Source: Ideonella sp.
GTDB lineage: Bacteria; Pseudomonadota; Gammaproteobacteria; Burkholderiales; Burkholderiaceae_C
Reading direction: 5' to 3'
NCBI GenBank assembly: GCA_016721465.1
Contig: JADKIA010000033.1
Coordinates: 62,001 to 126,000 of the forward strand
DNA: 64,000 nt
Below the pieces are notes generated by a model. That model was not told the DNA's origin, did no database searches, and saw only the letters and a list, made by a program, of their open reading frames with translations. Position 1 is the first letter of the stretch, and each line of letters opens with the position of its first letter. Both the position numbers and the translations under genes were made by a program. Shown piece by piece: positions 7,560-17,608 of the stretch.

Positions 7560-10547
7560 ATGCCCACCGAACCCACCACCCTTGCCCTTTTTCCTGCGGC
7601 CCAGGTGCCCAGCGCCGCCAGCGTCAGCAGCCTGCCCGCCCAGCCGATCAGTGCCGAGGTGCTGGCCGAGAAATACGCCAAGGGTGACGAACTCACGCTC
7701 GACGATGTGCGCCGCCGCGTGGCGCGTGCATTGGCTGCCGTCGAGCCTGAAGGCCGGCGCGCCGAGTGGGAGCAGCGCTTCCTCGATGCCCAGCGCCGCG
7801 GCTTCGTGCCTGCGGGGCGCATCAACTCGGCCGCCGGCACCGGCCTGGCCGCCACGCTGATCAACTGCTTCGTGCAACCGGTGGGCGATTCCATCTCGGT
7901 GGCCGAGGACGGCTACCCCGGCATCTACACGGCACTGACCGAAGCCGCCGAGACCATGCGCCGTGGTGGCGGCGTGGGCTACGACTTCTCGCGCATCCGC
8001 CCGCAAGGCGCCTGGGTGGGCGCCACGCAAAGCCATGCCTCGGGTCCGGTGAGCTACATGCGTGTCTTCGACCGCAGCTGCGAGACGGTGGAATCCGCCG
8101 GCGCCCGGCGCGGTGCGCAGATGGCGGTGCTGCGTTGCGATCACCCCGACATCGAGACCTTCATCCATGCCAAGGACACCGGCGACCTGCGCAACTTCAA
8201 CATCTCGGTGGGCGTCACCGACGAGTTCATGCGCGCGGTCGAGGCCGATGGCCCGATAGCGCTCACCCACAAGGCCGAACCCGGCCGCGAGCAGAAGGCC
8301 CAGGGCGCCCACAAGCGAGCCGACGGCCATTGGGTCTACCGCAGCCTGCCCGCCCGCCTGCTGTGGGATCAGATCATGCGTTGTACCTACGACCACGCCG
8401 AGCCGGGCGTGCTCTTCCTCGATCGCATCAACCAGGACAACAACCTCGGCTATTGCGAGACGATCAACGCGACTAACCCGTGTGGTGAGCAGCCACTTCC
8501 GAGCTACGGCTGCTGCTGCCTGGGCAGCATCGACCTCACCCATTTCGTCGCCGGGCCCTTCGAGCCCGATGCGACGTTTGACGAAACCGGATTTGCCGAG
8601 GTGGCGCGCACGGCCGTGCGCATGCTGGACAACGTGCTCGACGTCACCGTCTGGCCACTGCCGCAGCAGCACGACGAGGCGCGCAACAAGCGCCGAGTGG
8701 GCCTGGGCTTCACCGGCCTGGGCGACGCGCTGGTGATGCTGGGCCTGCGCTACGACAGCCCCGCCGCGCGCAACATGGCGCAGCGCATCTCGGCCGCGAT
8801 GCGCGACGCCGCCTACGACGCCTCGGCCGACCTGGCCGCCGAGCGGGGTGCCTTCCCGCTGTTCAACGCCGATCTGTACCTGTCCAAGACCAGCTTCGTC
8901 TCGCGCCTGCCGCAGGCGCTGAAGGACAAGATCCGCGCACAGGGTGTGCGCAACTCGCACCTGTTGTCCATTGCCCCCACCGGCACCATCAGCCTGGCCT
9001 TTGCCGACAACGCCAGCAACGGCATCGAGCCCGCCTTCAGCTGGGCCTACACACGCAAGAAGCGGCAGGCCGATGGCGGCTTCAAGGAGTATGCGGTGGA
9101 GGACCACGCCTGGCGCCTGTTTCGCCACCTCAAGGGCGATCAGGCGCCGTTGACCGACGCCTTCGTCACTGCGCTGGAGATGAGCGCCGAGGCCCATGCG
9201 GCCATGGTGGCCGCCGTGGCACCGTATGTCGACACGGCGATCAGCAAGACGGTGAACGTGCCGGAGGACTACCCCTATGCCGAGTTCCAGAACCTGTACC
9301 TGCAGGCCTGGAGCCACGGCCTGAAGGGCCTGGCCACCTACCGGCCCAACAGTGTGCTGGGTTCGGTGCTCAGCGTCACTCCCGCGGCGGCACCCGCGAC
9401 CACCCTGCCCGAGCCGATGCAGGTGCCGGCCGCCCCACTGGATGTCGCCGCCCTGGGTGCTGAAAACGCCGCCAATGTGCGCCTGCGGGTGGACCGCCTG
9501 CCGGCGCCGGTGCTGCAATCGCTGCGCTGGCCCAGCCGGCCCGAGATGCCCTCGGGCAACAGTGCCTGGAGCTACATGATCCGGCACCCGCATGGCGACT
9601 TCTCGCTTTTCGTCGGCGAGATGCCGGCCGAGGCCGGCCCGGGCCTGGGCCTGTTTGCCAAGAACCTGCCCTTCGAGGTGTGGGTGAACGGCGCCGAGCA
9701 GCCGCGTGCGCTCAGCGCCATGGCCAAGACGCTGTCGCTGGACATGCGCGCCAACGACGCCGCCTGGCTCAAGCTCAAGCTCGACGCGCTGGCCACCGTG
9801 GCCGAGGAGCGCGCCTTCGAGATGCCCATGCCGCCCAACGGCGAGCCGCGACTGTTCCCGGGTGTGGTGGCCGCCACGGCGGCCGTGATCCGCTGGCGCT
9901 GCGAGCAGTTGGGCGCGCTGCAGGAAGGTGGGCCCACACCGGTGCTCGATGCCATGTTCAGTCGCGAGGAGCCGCGCACCACCACCTCGGGCACGCTGGC
10001 CTGGGCAGTGGACGTGGACAACCCGGCCACCGGTGAGTCCTTCACCGTCACGTTGAAGGAGGTGTCGCTGCCCGGCCACGACGGCGTGGGCTCGATCACC
10101 CGGCCGTGCGCGATCGGCTTTTCGGGCAACTACCCGCGCGCGCTCGATGGCCTGGCGCGCCTGCTGTCACTCGACATGCGCGTCCTCGATCCGGCCTGGA
10201 TCGGCATGAAGCTGCGCAAGCTGCTCAATGTGGGTGAACCGCTGGGGCACTTCATGGCCCAGGTGCCGGGCGAGCGCCGCCAGCAGGTCTGGCCCAGCAC
10301 CGTGGCCTACATCGCGCGCCTGGTGATCCACCGCTACGCCATGCTCGGCGTGCTGGACGACGAAGGCCTGCCGCTGCGCGAAATGGGCATCCTGGCCGCA
10401 CCCAAGACCCCGTCCATCGGCATGGCCGGTGCGTCGCTGTCGGCCATGGCCGGCAAGGTGTGCCCGGAGTGCGGCAATGCGTCCGTCATCCGCAAGGACG
10501 GTTGCGAGTTCTGCACGAACTGCGGGCACGTGGGGCAGTGCGGTTGA
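7560..10547 (+). CDS. nrdJ: Adenosylcobalamin-dependent (class II) ribonucleoside-diphosphate reductase
   Basis: A 995-residue reductase that makes deoxynucleotides in the cytoplasm using a B12 radical. The catalytic barrel carries NPCGEQPLPSYGCCCLGS (finger-loop Cys and the Asn/Cys/Glu radical site) and APTGTISLAF. The C-terminal third holds two related TSCPD-like segments at about residues 711-795 and 855-935. It ends in a Cys-rich tail with CPEC and CTNCGHVGQC that would act as redox or zinc shuttle. No nrdB-type small subunit is nearby, consistent with class II. No intein interrupts the frame. Confidence 0.93.
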   Translation: MPTEPTTLALFPAAQVPSAASVSSLPAQPISAEVLAEKYAKGDELTLDDVRRRVARALAAVEPEGRRAEWEQRFLDAQRRGFVPAGRINSAAGTGLAATLINCFVQPVGDSISVAEDGYPGIYTALTEAAETMRRGGGVGYDFSRIRPQGAWVGATQSHASGPVSYMRVFDRSCETVESAGARRGAQMAVLRCDHPDIETFIHAKDTGDLRNFNISVGVTDEFMRAVEADGPIALTHKAEPGREQKAQGAHKRADGHWVYRSLPARLLWDQIMRCTYDHAEPGVLFLDRINQDNNLGYCETINATNPCGEQPLPSYGCCCLGSIDLTHFVAGPFEPDATFDETGFAEVARTAVRMLDNVLDVTVWPLPQQHDEARNKRRVGLGFTGLGDALVMLGLRYDSPAARNMAQRISAAMRDAAYDASADLAAERGAFPLFNADLYLSKTSFVSRLPQALKDKIRAQGVRNSHLLSIAPTGTISLAFADNASNGIEPAFSWAYTRKKRQADGGFKEYAVEDHAWRLFRHLKGDQAPLTDAFVTALEMSAEAHAAMVAAVAPYVDTAISKTVNVPEDYPYAEFQNLYLQAWSHGLKGLATYRPNSVLGSVLSVTPAAAPATTLPEPMQVPAAPLDVAALGAENAANVRLRVDRLPAPVLQSLRWPSRPEMPSGNSAWSYMIRHPHGDFSLFVGEMPAEAGPGLGLFAKNLPFEVWVNGAEQPRALSAMAKTLSLDMRANDAAWLKLKLDALATVAEERAFEMPMPPNGEPRLFPGVVAATAAVIRWRCEQLGALQEGGPTPVLDAMFSREEPRTTTSGTLAWAVDVDNPATGESFTVTLKEVSLPGHDGVGSITRPCAIGFSGNYPRALDGLARLLSLDMRVLDPAWIGMKLRKLLNVGEPLGHFMAQVPGERRQQVWPSTVAYIARLVIHRYAMLGVLDDEGLPLREMGILAAPKTPSIGMAGASLSAMAGKVCPECGNASVIRKDGCEFCTNCGHVGQCG

Positions 10548-10631
10548 GGGTGCCGCCCGTGGCGATGCATTCCGGCCTCGTGCCGGCCTGCCCTGGCGCG
10601 ATACTGGCGGCCCCAATGCCTGAGGTGTGCC

Positions 10632-11450
10632 ATGCCCTCGACGCTGCAGCGACGCCAATTCATCGAGGCCTGCGGCCTGGCGCCGCTCGCCACACTGAGC
10701 GGCTGCGCCACGCCCGTTGACCTGCCGGCAGGTCAACGGGCGGCACTGGCGCCCGCCGGCCGCCTGCGCGCCTGCATCAACCTGGGCAACCCGATCCTGG
10801 CCAACCGCGACGCGGCCGGCGGGGTGGCCGGTGTCTCGGTCGATCTGGCCATGGCGCTGGCGCGCCAACTTGGCGTGCCGCTGGACCTGGTGGTGGTGGA
10901 CGCCGCCGCCAAGTCGGTGCAGACCGTGCAGACCGGGCAGGCCGACATCGGCTTCTTCGCCATCGACCCCTTGCGCGGCCAGGGCATCGGCTTCACCGCG
11001 CCCTATGTGCTCATCGAGGGCGCTTACCTAGTGCGCCAGGTATCCGTGCTCACCGACAACGCCCAGGTCGACCGCAACGGCACGCGCATCATGGTGGCCC
11101 GCGGCAGCGCCTACGACCTGTACCTGTCGCGTGAGCTGAAGGCCGCGCAGCTGCTGCGCACCACCACCTCGCAGGCCGTGGTGGACCGCTTCCTGGCCGA
11201 GAACGCCGATGTGGCCGCAGGCGTGAAGCAACAGCTCGAAGGAGATGCCGCACGGTTGCCCGGCTTGCGTTTGTTGCCTGGCCGTTTCATGGTCATCGAG
11301 CAGGCGATGGGCTTGCCGCTCACGCGTGGTGAGGCCGCGCGCTCGATGTTGGCTCGTTTCGTCGAGCGGCAGAAGGCCAATGGCCTGGTGGCGCAATCGC
11401 TGTCACGCCATGGCATCCGTGGTGCCATCGTCGCGCCGTTGCGCGATTGA
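10632..11450 (+). CDS. Extracellular solute-binding lipoprotein (family 3, amino-acid type)
   Basis: A 272-residue protein with a lipoprotein-type leader ending in the lipobox LSGC (Cys at about residue 25), so it is likely anchored in the periplasm. The fold matches family 3 binding proteins (GVAGVSVDLAMALARQLGVP, GQADIGFFAIDPLR, GSAYDLYL). No transporter permease or ATPase is adjacent, so it may serve a distant ABC system or act as a sensor. A perfect 32-bp palindrome lies inside the coding region just after the lipobox. Confidence 0.8.
   Translation: MPSTLQRRQFIEACGLAPLATLSGCATPVDLPAGQRAALAPAGRLRACINLGNPILANRDAAGGVAGVSVDLAMALARQLGVPLDLVVVDAAAKSVQTVQTGQADIGFFAIDPLRGQGIGFTAPYVLIEGAYLVRQVSVLTDNAQVDRNGTRIMVARGSAYDLYLSRELKAAQLLRTTTSQAVVDRFLAENADVAAGVKQQLEGDAARLPGLRLLPGRFMVIEQAMGLPLTRGEAARSMLARFVERQKANGLVAQSLSRHGIRGAIVAPLRD
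10711..10742. repeat. 32-bp perfect palindrome inside the binding-protein gene
   Basis: Two 16-base arms, CGCCCGTTGACCTGCC and its exact reverse complement, abut without a loop. Translated, it gives a PVDLPAGQRA segment directly after the lipidated Cys. Such length without mismatch is not expected in a coding region by chance. It may be an operator-like site, a recombination footprint or an RNA hairpin. Confidence 0.9.
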
Positions 11451-11482
11451 ACTGCGGCGGCCGCTGTTGAGCGGGCCGCAGG

Positions 11483-11507
11483 GCGGGTGCCGTTGCCCGG
11501 CACCCGC
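11483..11507. terminator. Hairpin between convergent genes, possible bidirectional terminator
   Basis: A perfect 9-bp stem GCGGGTGCC / GGCACCCGC with a 7-base loop lies between the convergent stops of the binding-protein gene and the aminotransferase gene. There is no T-run on either side, so classical intrinsic termination is not proven. Confidence 0.45.
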
Positions 11508-11512
11508 GGCGA

Positions 11513-12871
<1,359 letters not shown>

Positions 12872-12952
12872 GGTGGGGCTCCTGGCGAGTGTTGGGTCGG
12901 GCACGTCGATGCCTGAGGCAAATGGCGCGGTGGGCGCGATTCTGGGATTCGA

Positions 12953-12972
12953 TGCTACTCTTGAAAATAGCA
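12953..12972. promoter_or_regulatory. Dyad operator for the divergent LysR regulator
   Basis: TGCTA-N10-TAGCA, extended outward by TCGA on both sides, lies in the 127-bp gap between the aminotransferase and the LysR gene. This fits the T-N11-A style dyad of LysR-family binding sites and sits 27 bp upstream of the regulator start. Confidence 0.55.
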
Positions 12973-12998
12973 GTCGATCTCAACTTACTTAGCACTTC

Positions 12999-14000
12999 AT
13001 GCAAGTGAAATCCCCGCGCCGGGCCGGGTCCACGCCCCCGCAGACCCCATTGGCGCCCTTGGCACGACTGGACGACGTGGACCTGCGCCTGCTGCGCGTG
13101 TTCAAGGCCGTGGCCGATTGCGGCGGCATGGCCTCGGCCGAGCTGGAGCTGGATCTGGCCATGTCCACCATCAGCCGCCACGTCAAGGACCTCGAGAGCC
13201 GCCTGGGCCTGGTGCTGTGCCGACGCGGCCGCGGCGGCTTCGCGCTCACACCCGAAGGCGAGCAGCTGTACGCTGCCACCGAGCAATTGCTGGCGGCCAC
13301 CGAGGCCTTTCGCGGCAGCCTGCACGAGGTGCACCGCCGCATGGCGGGCGACCTGCACGTGGCGCTGTTCGAGAAGACGGCCAGCAACCCGCAATCGCGC
13401 ATTCCCGAGGCCGTGGCGCTGTTCAGACAGGCCGCGCCGCAAGTGCGCTTGCACCTGCACGTGGGCACCATCGCGATGATCGAACGCGGGGTGATGGATG
13501 GGCAGTTCCACCTGGGCATCATCCCCGAGCACCGACGCTCCGAGAGCCTCGGCTACGACGAGCTGTTCGGCGAGACCATGCGGCTGTATGCCGGGCCACC
13601 GCACCCCTGGTTCCGCGTCGACGACCAGCGTCTGGGCTGGGCCGATCTGCGCGGCCAGGACCTCGCCGCGCTGGGCTACCACTCGCCCAACATGGTGCTC
13701 ACGCACCAGCGGCGCCTGGACCGCGCGGCCACCGCGTCGGACCAGGAGGCGGTGGCGCACCTGGTGCTGTCGGGCGGCTACGTGGGCTTCCTGCCCGACC
13801 ACTATGCCGAGCCCTTCGTGCGCGCCGGGCGCATGCGTGCGGTGGCGCCGGCCAAGCTCAACTACCACTGCCGCTTCTCGTGCATCCAGCGCCGCGCGCC
13901 GGCGCCGTTGCGCGTGGCACAGGCGTTTCACCAGGCGCTGCGTGAGGCGCATGCCGTGCCCGAGCACAAGGCCGCAGCGCCCGCATCGGGCCGGCCCTGA
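12999..14000 (+). CDS. LysR-family transcriptional regulator
   Basis: A 333-residue protein. A winged helix-turn-helix starts at about residue 27 (LDDVDLRLLRVFKAVADCGG; recognition helix around DLAMSTISRHVKDLESRLG). An effector-binding domain follows from about residue 110. It is transcribed away from the omega-aminotransferase across a 127-bp gap holding a LysR-like dyad. I infer autoregulation and control of the aminotransferase; the inducer is unknown. Confidence 0.9.
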   Translation: MQVKSPRRAGSTPPQTPLAPLARLDDVDLRLLRVFKAVADCGGMASAELELDLAMSTISRHVKDLESRLGLVLCRRGRGGFALTPEGEQLYAATEQLLAATEAFRGSLHEVHRRMAGDLHVALFEKTASNPQSRIPEAVALFRQAAPQVRLHLHVGTIAMIERGVMDGQFHLGIIPEHRRSESLGYDELFGETMRLYAGPPHPWFRVDDQRLGWADLRGQDLAALGYHSPNMVLTHQRRLDRAATASDQEAVAHLVLSGGYVGFLPDHYAEPFVRAGRMRAVAPAKLNYHCRFSCIQRRAPAPLRVAQAFHQALREAHAVPEHKAAAPASGRP

Positions 14001-14050
14001 GCCGGCCGAACCCGGGCCCGCGCCGCATCGAACCTAGAATCGCTGTTGCG

Positions 14051-14404
14051 ATGCACCTGCATTTCCTCCGCCAACTCGCACGGCGCCATTCGGCGTGGCT
14101 GCTGTGGCTCGCGCTGCTGATCCCGGTGGCGCAGGCGGCCGTGCAGGCCCACGTGCTGTCGCACGGCGTGGCTGCGCTGCAGGGTGTGGCGGCCGACGAC
14201 GGCCTGCCCGCCCCCGACACGGCGCATTGCGACCTGTGCCTTTCGGCCTCGGCGCTCGGCGCCGGCGCGCTGGCGGGCCCGCCGCCGACGCTGCAGCATG
14301 CGGCTGCGCAACACGCAGCGCCGTACTTCGCACCGCACCTGGCCTGGACTGCGCCGCGGGCCTGGGCCTACCGCAGCCGCGCGCCGCCCGTTTCCGGGTA
14401 CTGA
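14051..14404 (+). CDS. DUF2946-like small secreted protein
   Basis: A 117-residue protein with an N-terminal hydrophobic segment (WLLWLALLIPVAQA) and the motif HCDLCLSASALGAGAL, which matches the Cys-x2-Cys core of DUF2946 proteins. His-rich patches (HAAAQHAAPYFAPH) suggest metal contact. It heads a run of four same-strand genes for metal uptake, with TAGAAT about 10 bp upstream as a possible -10 element. Its role is unproven; a periplasmic metal handler is a fair inference. Confidence 0.7.
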   Translation: MHLHFLRQLARRHSAWLLWLALLIPVAQAAVQAHVLSHGVAALQGVAADDGLPAPDTAHCDLCLSASALGAGALAGPPPTLQHAAAQHAAPYFAPHLAWTAPRAWAYRSRAPPVSGY

Positions 14405-14480
14405 CGATTCCCCGCCCCATTCCCGACCCGCCGGATGTGCGTGTCGGACTGGCGATTGTCATGACCTGGAACCCACCACC

Positions 14481-15869
14481 ATGCGAACAACCTTGTCGGC
14501 GAGCCTCGCGCTCGCCCTTGCAGCGCCCTTGGGCGCTGGCGCTCAAACCACGTCCCCGGCCGTCATGGCCGCCCCGTCCAGCGCCGACATCGCTGCGCTG
14601 AAACAGGAGATCGCGGCCATCCGCGACAGCTACGAAGCGCGCCTTCGGGCGCTGGAGCAGCGGCTGAAGCTGGCCGAGGCCGCCGCACCAGTGCCGGCCG
14701 CCGCCGCCGCGGCGCCGCCCACGGCAACGCCATTGGCCGCGCCGACCCCGGCGCCGTCGGTGGCCGCCGCCAACGCGTTCAACCCGGCCATGTCGCTGAT
14801 TCTTTCGGGGGGCTACCTGCGCAGCACGCAAGACCCGTCGAGCTACCGCATCCGTGGCTTCGCGCTGCCGGCCGATGCCGAAGTCGGCCCTGGCGCGCGT
14901 GGCTTCAACCTGGCCGAGTCCGAGCTGGGCCTGTCGGCCAGCATCGACCCGTGGTGGCGTGGCGTGGCCAACATTGCGCTGCACGGCAATGACGCGGTGT
15001 CGGTGGAGGAGGCCTATGTGCAGACCACTTCGCTGGGCCAGGGCCTGACGCTGAAGGCGGGGCGCTTCCTGTCCGGCGTGGGCTACCTGAACTCGCAACA
15101 TGCCCACACCTGGGACTTTGCCGACAACCCGCTGGCTTACCAGGCGCTGCTGGGCACCCAATACGCCGACGATGGCCTGCAACTGCGCTGGCTGGCGCCC
15201 ACCGAGCTGTTCCTGGAGCTCAGCGCCGAGCTCGGACGCGGACGCAGCGTCCCCGGCGGCGACAGTGCGCGCAACGGCGCCGGCATGCGCTCGCTCGGCG
15301 CCCATGCCGGCGGCGATTGGGGCGACAGCCACAGCTGGCGCGCCGGGCTGTCGGTGCTCAGCGCCCAGGCGGACGGCCTGGGGCTGGTGGGCCGCGGCGA
15401 GGCGGGCGAGGATGTGGTGCGCAGCTTCAGCGGCCGCACCCGCGTCTGGATCGCCGACGCGGTGTGGAAGTGGGCCCCGGACGGCAACGCCACCCGCACC
15501 AGTTTCAAGCTGCAGGGCGAGCTGCTGCGCAGCACGCGCAGCGGCACCCTGACCGGTGAGGCGGGCGACCGCATGGCATCGCGTGCCGTGCAGACGGGCT
15601 GGTACCTGCAGGGCATCTACCAGTTCATGCCGAACTGGCGCGTGGGCCTGCGCACCGAACGCCTGAACCCTGGGGCGCCGGAAGAAGGCTGGGCGGCCGC
15701 CGCGCGTCGGCCCGCGAAGGACACGCTGATGCTGGACCACAGCCCCAGCGAGTTCTCGCGCTGGCGCCTGCAGCTGGCCAACGACCGCGCCCGCGACGGC
15801 GCGGCAGATCGGCAGATCACGCTGCAGTACCAGATGAGCCTGGGCGCGCACGGCGCCCACGGCTATTGA
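14481..15869 (+). CDS. Predicted outer-membrane beta-barrel protein of a zinc-uptake operon
   Basis: A 462-residue protein: a signal peptide (cleavage near AGAQ), a short coiled coil with Leu/Arg heptads (SYEARLRALEQRLKLAE, about 48-64), a low-complexity Ala/Pro linker, then a barrel-like domain of alternating hydrophobic strands (FNLAESELGLSAS, LTLKAGRFLSGVGYLN). The segment YLNSQHAHTWDFADNPLAYQ is conserved in zinc-regulated TonB-independent outer-membrane proteins encoded beside znuA. It probably lets metal cross the outer membrane and hand over to the ZnuA-like protein encoded 24 bp downstream. Confidence 0.7.
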   Translation: MRTTLSASLALALAAPLGAGAQTTSPAVMAAPSSADIAALKQEIAAIRDSYEARLRALEQRLKLAEAAAPVPAAAAAAPPTATPLAAPTPAPSVAAANAFNPAMSLILSGGYLRSTQDPSSYRIRGFALPADAEVGPGARGFNLAESELGLSASIDPWWRGVANIALHGNDAVSVEEAYVQTTSLGQGLTLKAGRFLSGVGYLNSQHAHTWDFADNPLAYQALLGTQYADDGLQLRWLAPTELFLELSAELGRGRSVPGGDSARNGAGMRSLGAHAGGDWGDSHSWRAGLSVLSAQADGLGLVGRGEAGEDVVRSFSGRTRVWIADAVWKWAPDGNATRTSFKLQGELLRSTRSGTLTGEAGDRMASRAVQTGWYLQGIYQFMPNWRVGLRTERLNPGAPEEGWAAAARRPAKDTLMLDHSPSEFSRWRLQLANDRARDGAADRQITLQYQMSLGAHGAHGY

Positions 15870-15893
15870 TTCGATGATTCGGAGGAACACACC

Positions 15894-16823
15894 ATGACGA
15901 TCCGAAAGACCTGGATGACGCTGTTGGCCGTGCCAGCCTTGCTGGCTGTCTCGCCCGCCCACGCCGCGCTGCGCGTGCTCGCCTGTGAGCCCGAATGGGG
16001 TGCACTGGCCCAGGAGCTGGGCGGCCCGCTGCTCGAGGTGTCGGTGGCCACCGGCGCCCTGCAGGACCCGCACCAGATCCAGGCCAAGCCCAGCCTGATC
16101 GCCCGTGCTCGCAATGCCGACCTGGTGCTGTGCACGGGCGCCGAGCTGGAGGTGGGCTGGTTGCCGGTGCTGCTGCAGAACTCGGGCAATGCCAGGGTGC
16201 AGGCCGGCCAGCCGGGACATTTCCTGGCCGCTGACTTCGTGCGCAAGCTCGACGTGCCGGCGCAGCTCGATCGCTCGCAGGGCGACGTGCACGCCGGTGG
16301 CAACCCGCACATCCAGACCGATCCGCGCAACATTGCGCTGGTGGCCAAGGCGTTGACCGAACGACTGGCCCAGGTGGACCCGGCGCATGCGGCCGACTAT
16401 GCCCAGCGCCAGGCCGATTTCGCCCAACGCTGGCAGGCCGCGATGGCGCGCTGGTCCGCGCAGGCCGCGCCGCTCAGGGGCTTGCCGGTGGCCTCGCAGC
16501 ACAAGGCCTTCGTCTACCTGTACGACTGGCTGGGCCTGAAGGAAGTGGCCGTGCTCGAACCCAAACCCGGCGTGGAGCCCACGGCCTCGCACCTGCAGAC
16601 GGTGCAGACCGCGCTGAAGGCCACGCCGGCGCGCATGGTGCTGTATGCGGCCTACCAGGACCCGAAGCCGTCCGATTGGCTGAGCAAGAACGCCGGCGTT
16701 CCCACCGTGAAGATCCCCTTCACCGTGGGCGGCACCGAAGGCGCGAAGGACCTGTTCGGCCTGTTCGACGACACGCTCTCGCGCCTGCTGGCTGCAGCCA
16801 AGGCTGCAGCGGCCAAACCATGA
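15894..16823 (+). CDS. ZnuA-like periplasmic metal-binding protein
   Basis: A 309-residue cluster A-I (ZnuA/TroA-type) binding protein. It has a signal peptide ending AHA at about residue 25. Likely metal ligands are His in DPHQIQAKPS, His in GGNPHIQTDPR, His in ASQHKAFVYLYDWLGL and a late acidic residue. The His-rich loop of classical ZnuA is absent; the equivalent region is short. Its TGA overlaps the ATG of the permease gene (ATGA), so the pair is coupled. Zinc or manganese are the likely substrates, and the outer-membrane partner favours zinc. Confidence 0.85.
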   Translation: MTIRKTWMTLLAVPALLAVSPAHAALRVLACEPEWGALAQELGGPLLEVSVATGALQDPHQIQAKPSLIARARNADLVLCTGAELEVGWLPVLLQNSGNARVQAGQPGHFLAADFVRKLDVPAQLDRSQGDVHAGGNPHIQTDPRNIALVAKALTERLAQVDPAHAADYAQRQADFAQRWQAAMARWSAQAAPLRGLPVASQHKAFVYLYDWLGLKEVAVLEPKPGVEPTASHLQTVQTALKATPARMVLYAAYQDPKPSDWLSKNAGVPTVKIPFTVGGTEGAKDLFGLFDDTLSRLLAAAKAAAAKP

Positions 16824-17608
16824 ACGTGAGCGCGCTCGACTGGGGCATCCTGGGCCCCGCGCTGGTGGCTGGCCTGCTGGTGCTGGCCACCCATGTGCCG
16901 CTGGGCATGCAGGTGCTGGACCGTGGCATCGTCTTCATCGACCTGGCCATCGCGCAGATCGCCGGCCTGGGGGTGATCGGCGCCGATGCCCTCGGCCTGC
17001 CCGAGGGCGGCTGGGCGGTGCAGGCGGCCGCAGTGGGCGCGGCCTTGCTCGGTGCCTGGTTGCTCACCTTCACCGAGAAGCGCGCCCCGCAGCAGCAGGA
17101 GGCGCTGATCGGCGTGATGTTCATCCTGGCCGCGTGCGGCGGCATCCTGCTGCTGGCCGGCAACCCGCATGGCGGCGAGCACCTGAAGGACCTGCTGGTG
17201 GGCCAGATCCTGTGGGTGAATGCCACGCAGCTGGCCTGGCTGGCGGCGGTGTCGGCGCTGCTGCTGCTGGCCATGGCACTGGGCTGGGTGCGGCGCCTGG
17301 GGCGCTTCGGCTTCTATGCCGTGTTCGCGCTGGCGGTGACGGCCTCGGTGCAACTGGTGGGCGTGTACCTGGTGTTCTCCAGCCTCATCATCCCGGCGCT
17401 GGGCACGCGCGGCCTGGTGGGTCGGCGGCGGTTGCTGGTGGCGGGTGTCATCGGTGCCGTGGGCTATGCGTCGGGCCTGGCGCTGTCGGCGATGTGGGAT
17501 CTGCCGTCGGGCGCGGTGATCGTTTGGGCATTGGCCTTCTGCGCATTTGCCAGCGCGATGGCGCTCGGGCAATCCGACAATCGTCACCCCGATGCCCATG
17601 GCCGCTGA
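16820..17608 (+). CDS. ZnuB-type metal ABC transporter permease
   Basis: A 262-residue integral membrane protein with about eight hydrophobic segments and the ABC-3 family signature RGIVFIDLAIAQIAGLG near residue 38. It would form the inner-membrane channel for the upstream ZnuA-like protein. No ATP-binding subunit gene lies before or after it; the next gene is an MFS carrier starting at the base after its stop. The ATPase must be encoded elsewhere, or the system uses a shared one. Confidence 0.85.
   Translation: MNVSALDWGILGPALVAGLLVLATHVPLGMQVLDRGIVFIDLAIAQIAGLGVIGADALGLPEGGWAVQAAAVGAALLGAWLLTFTEKRAPQQQEALIGVMFILAACGGILLLAGNPHGGEHLKDLLVGQILWVNATQLAWLAAVSALLLLAMALGWVRRLGRFGFYAVFALAVTASVQLVGVYLVFSSLIIPALGTRGLVGRRRLLVAGVIGAVGYASGLALSAMWDLPSGAVIVWALAFCAFASAMALGQSDNRHPDAHGR

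Noticed and set aside
7404..10079. 891-residue minus-strand frame opposite nrdJ
   Set aside because: Composition is His/Gly/Arg-rich noise typical of antisense frames in high-GC genes, and nrdJ on the plus strand is unmistakable.
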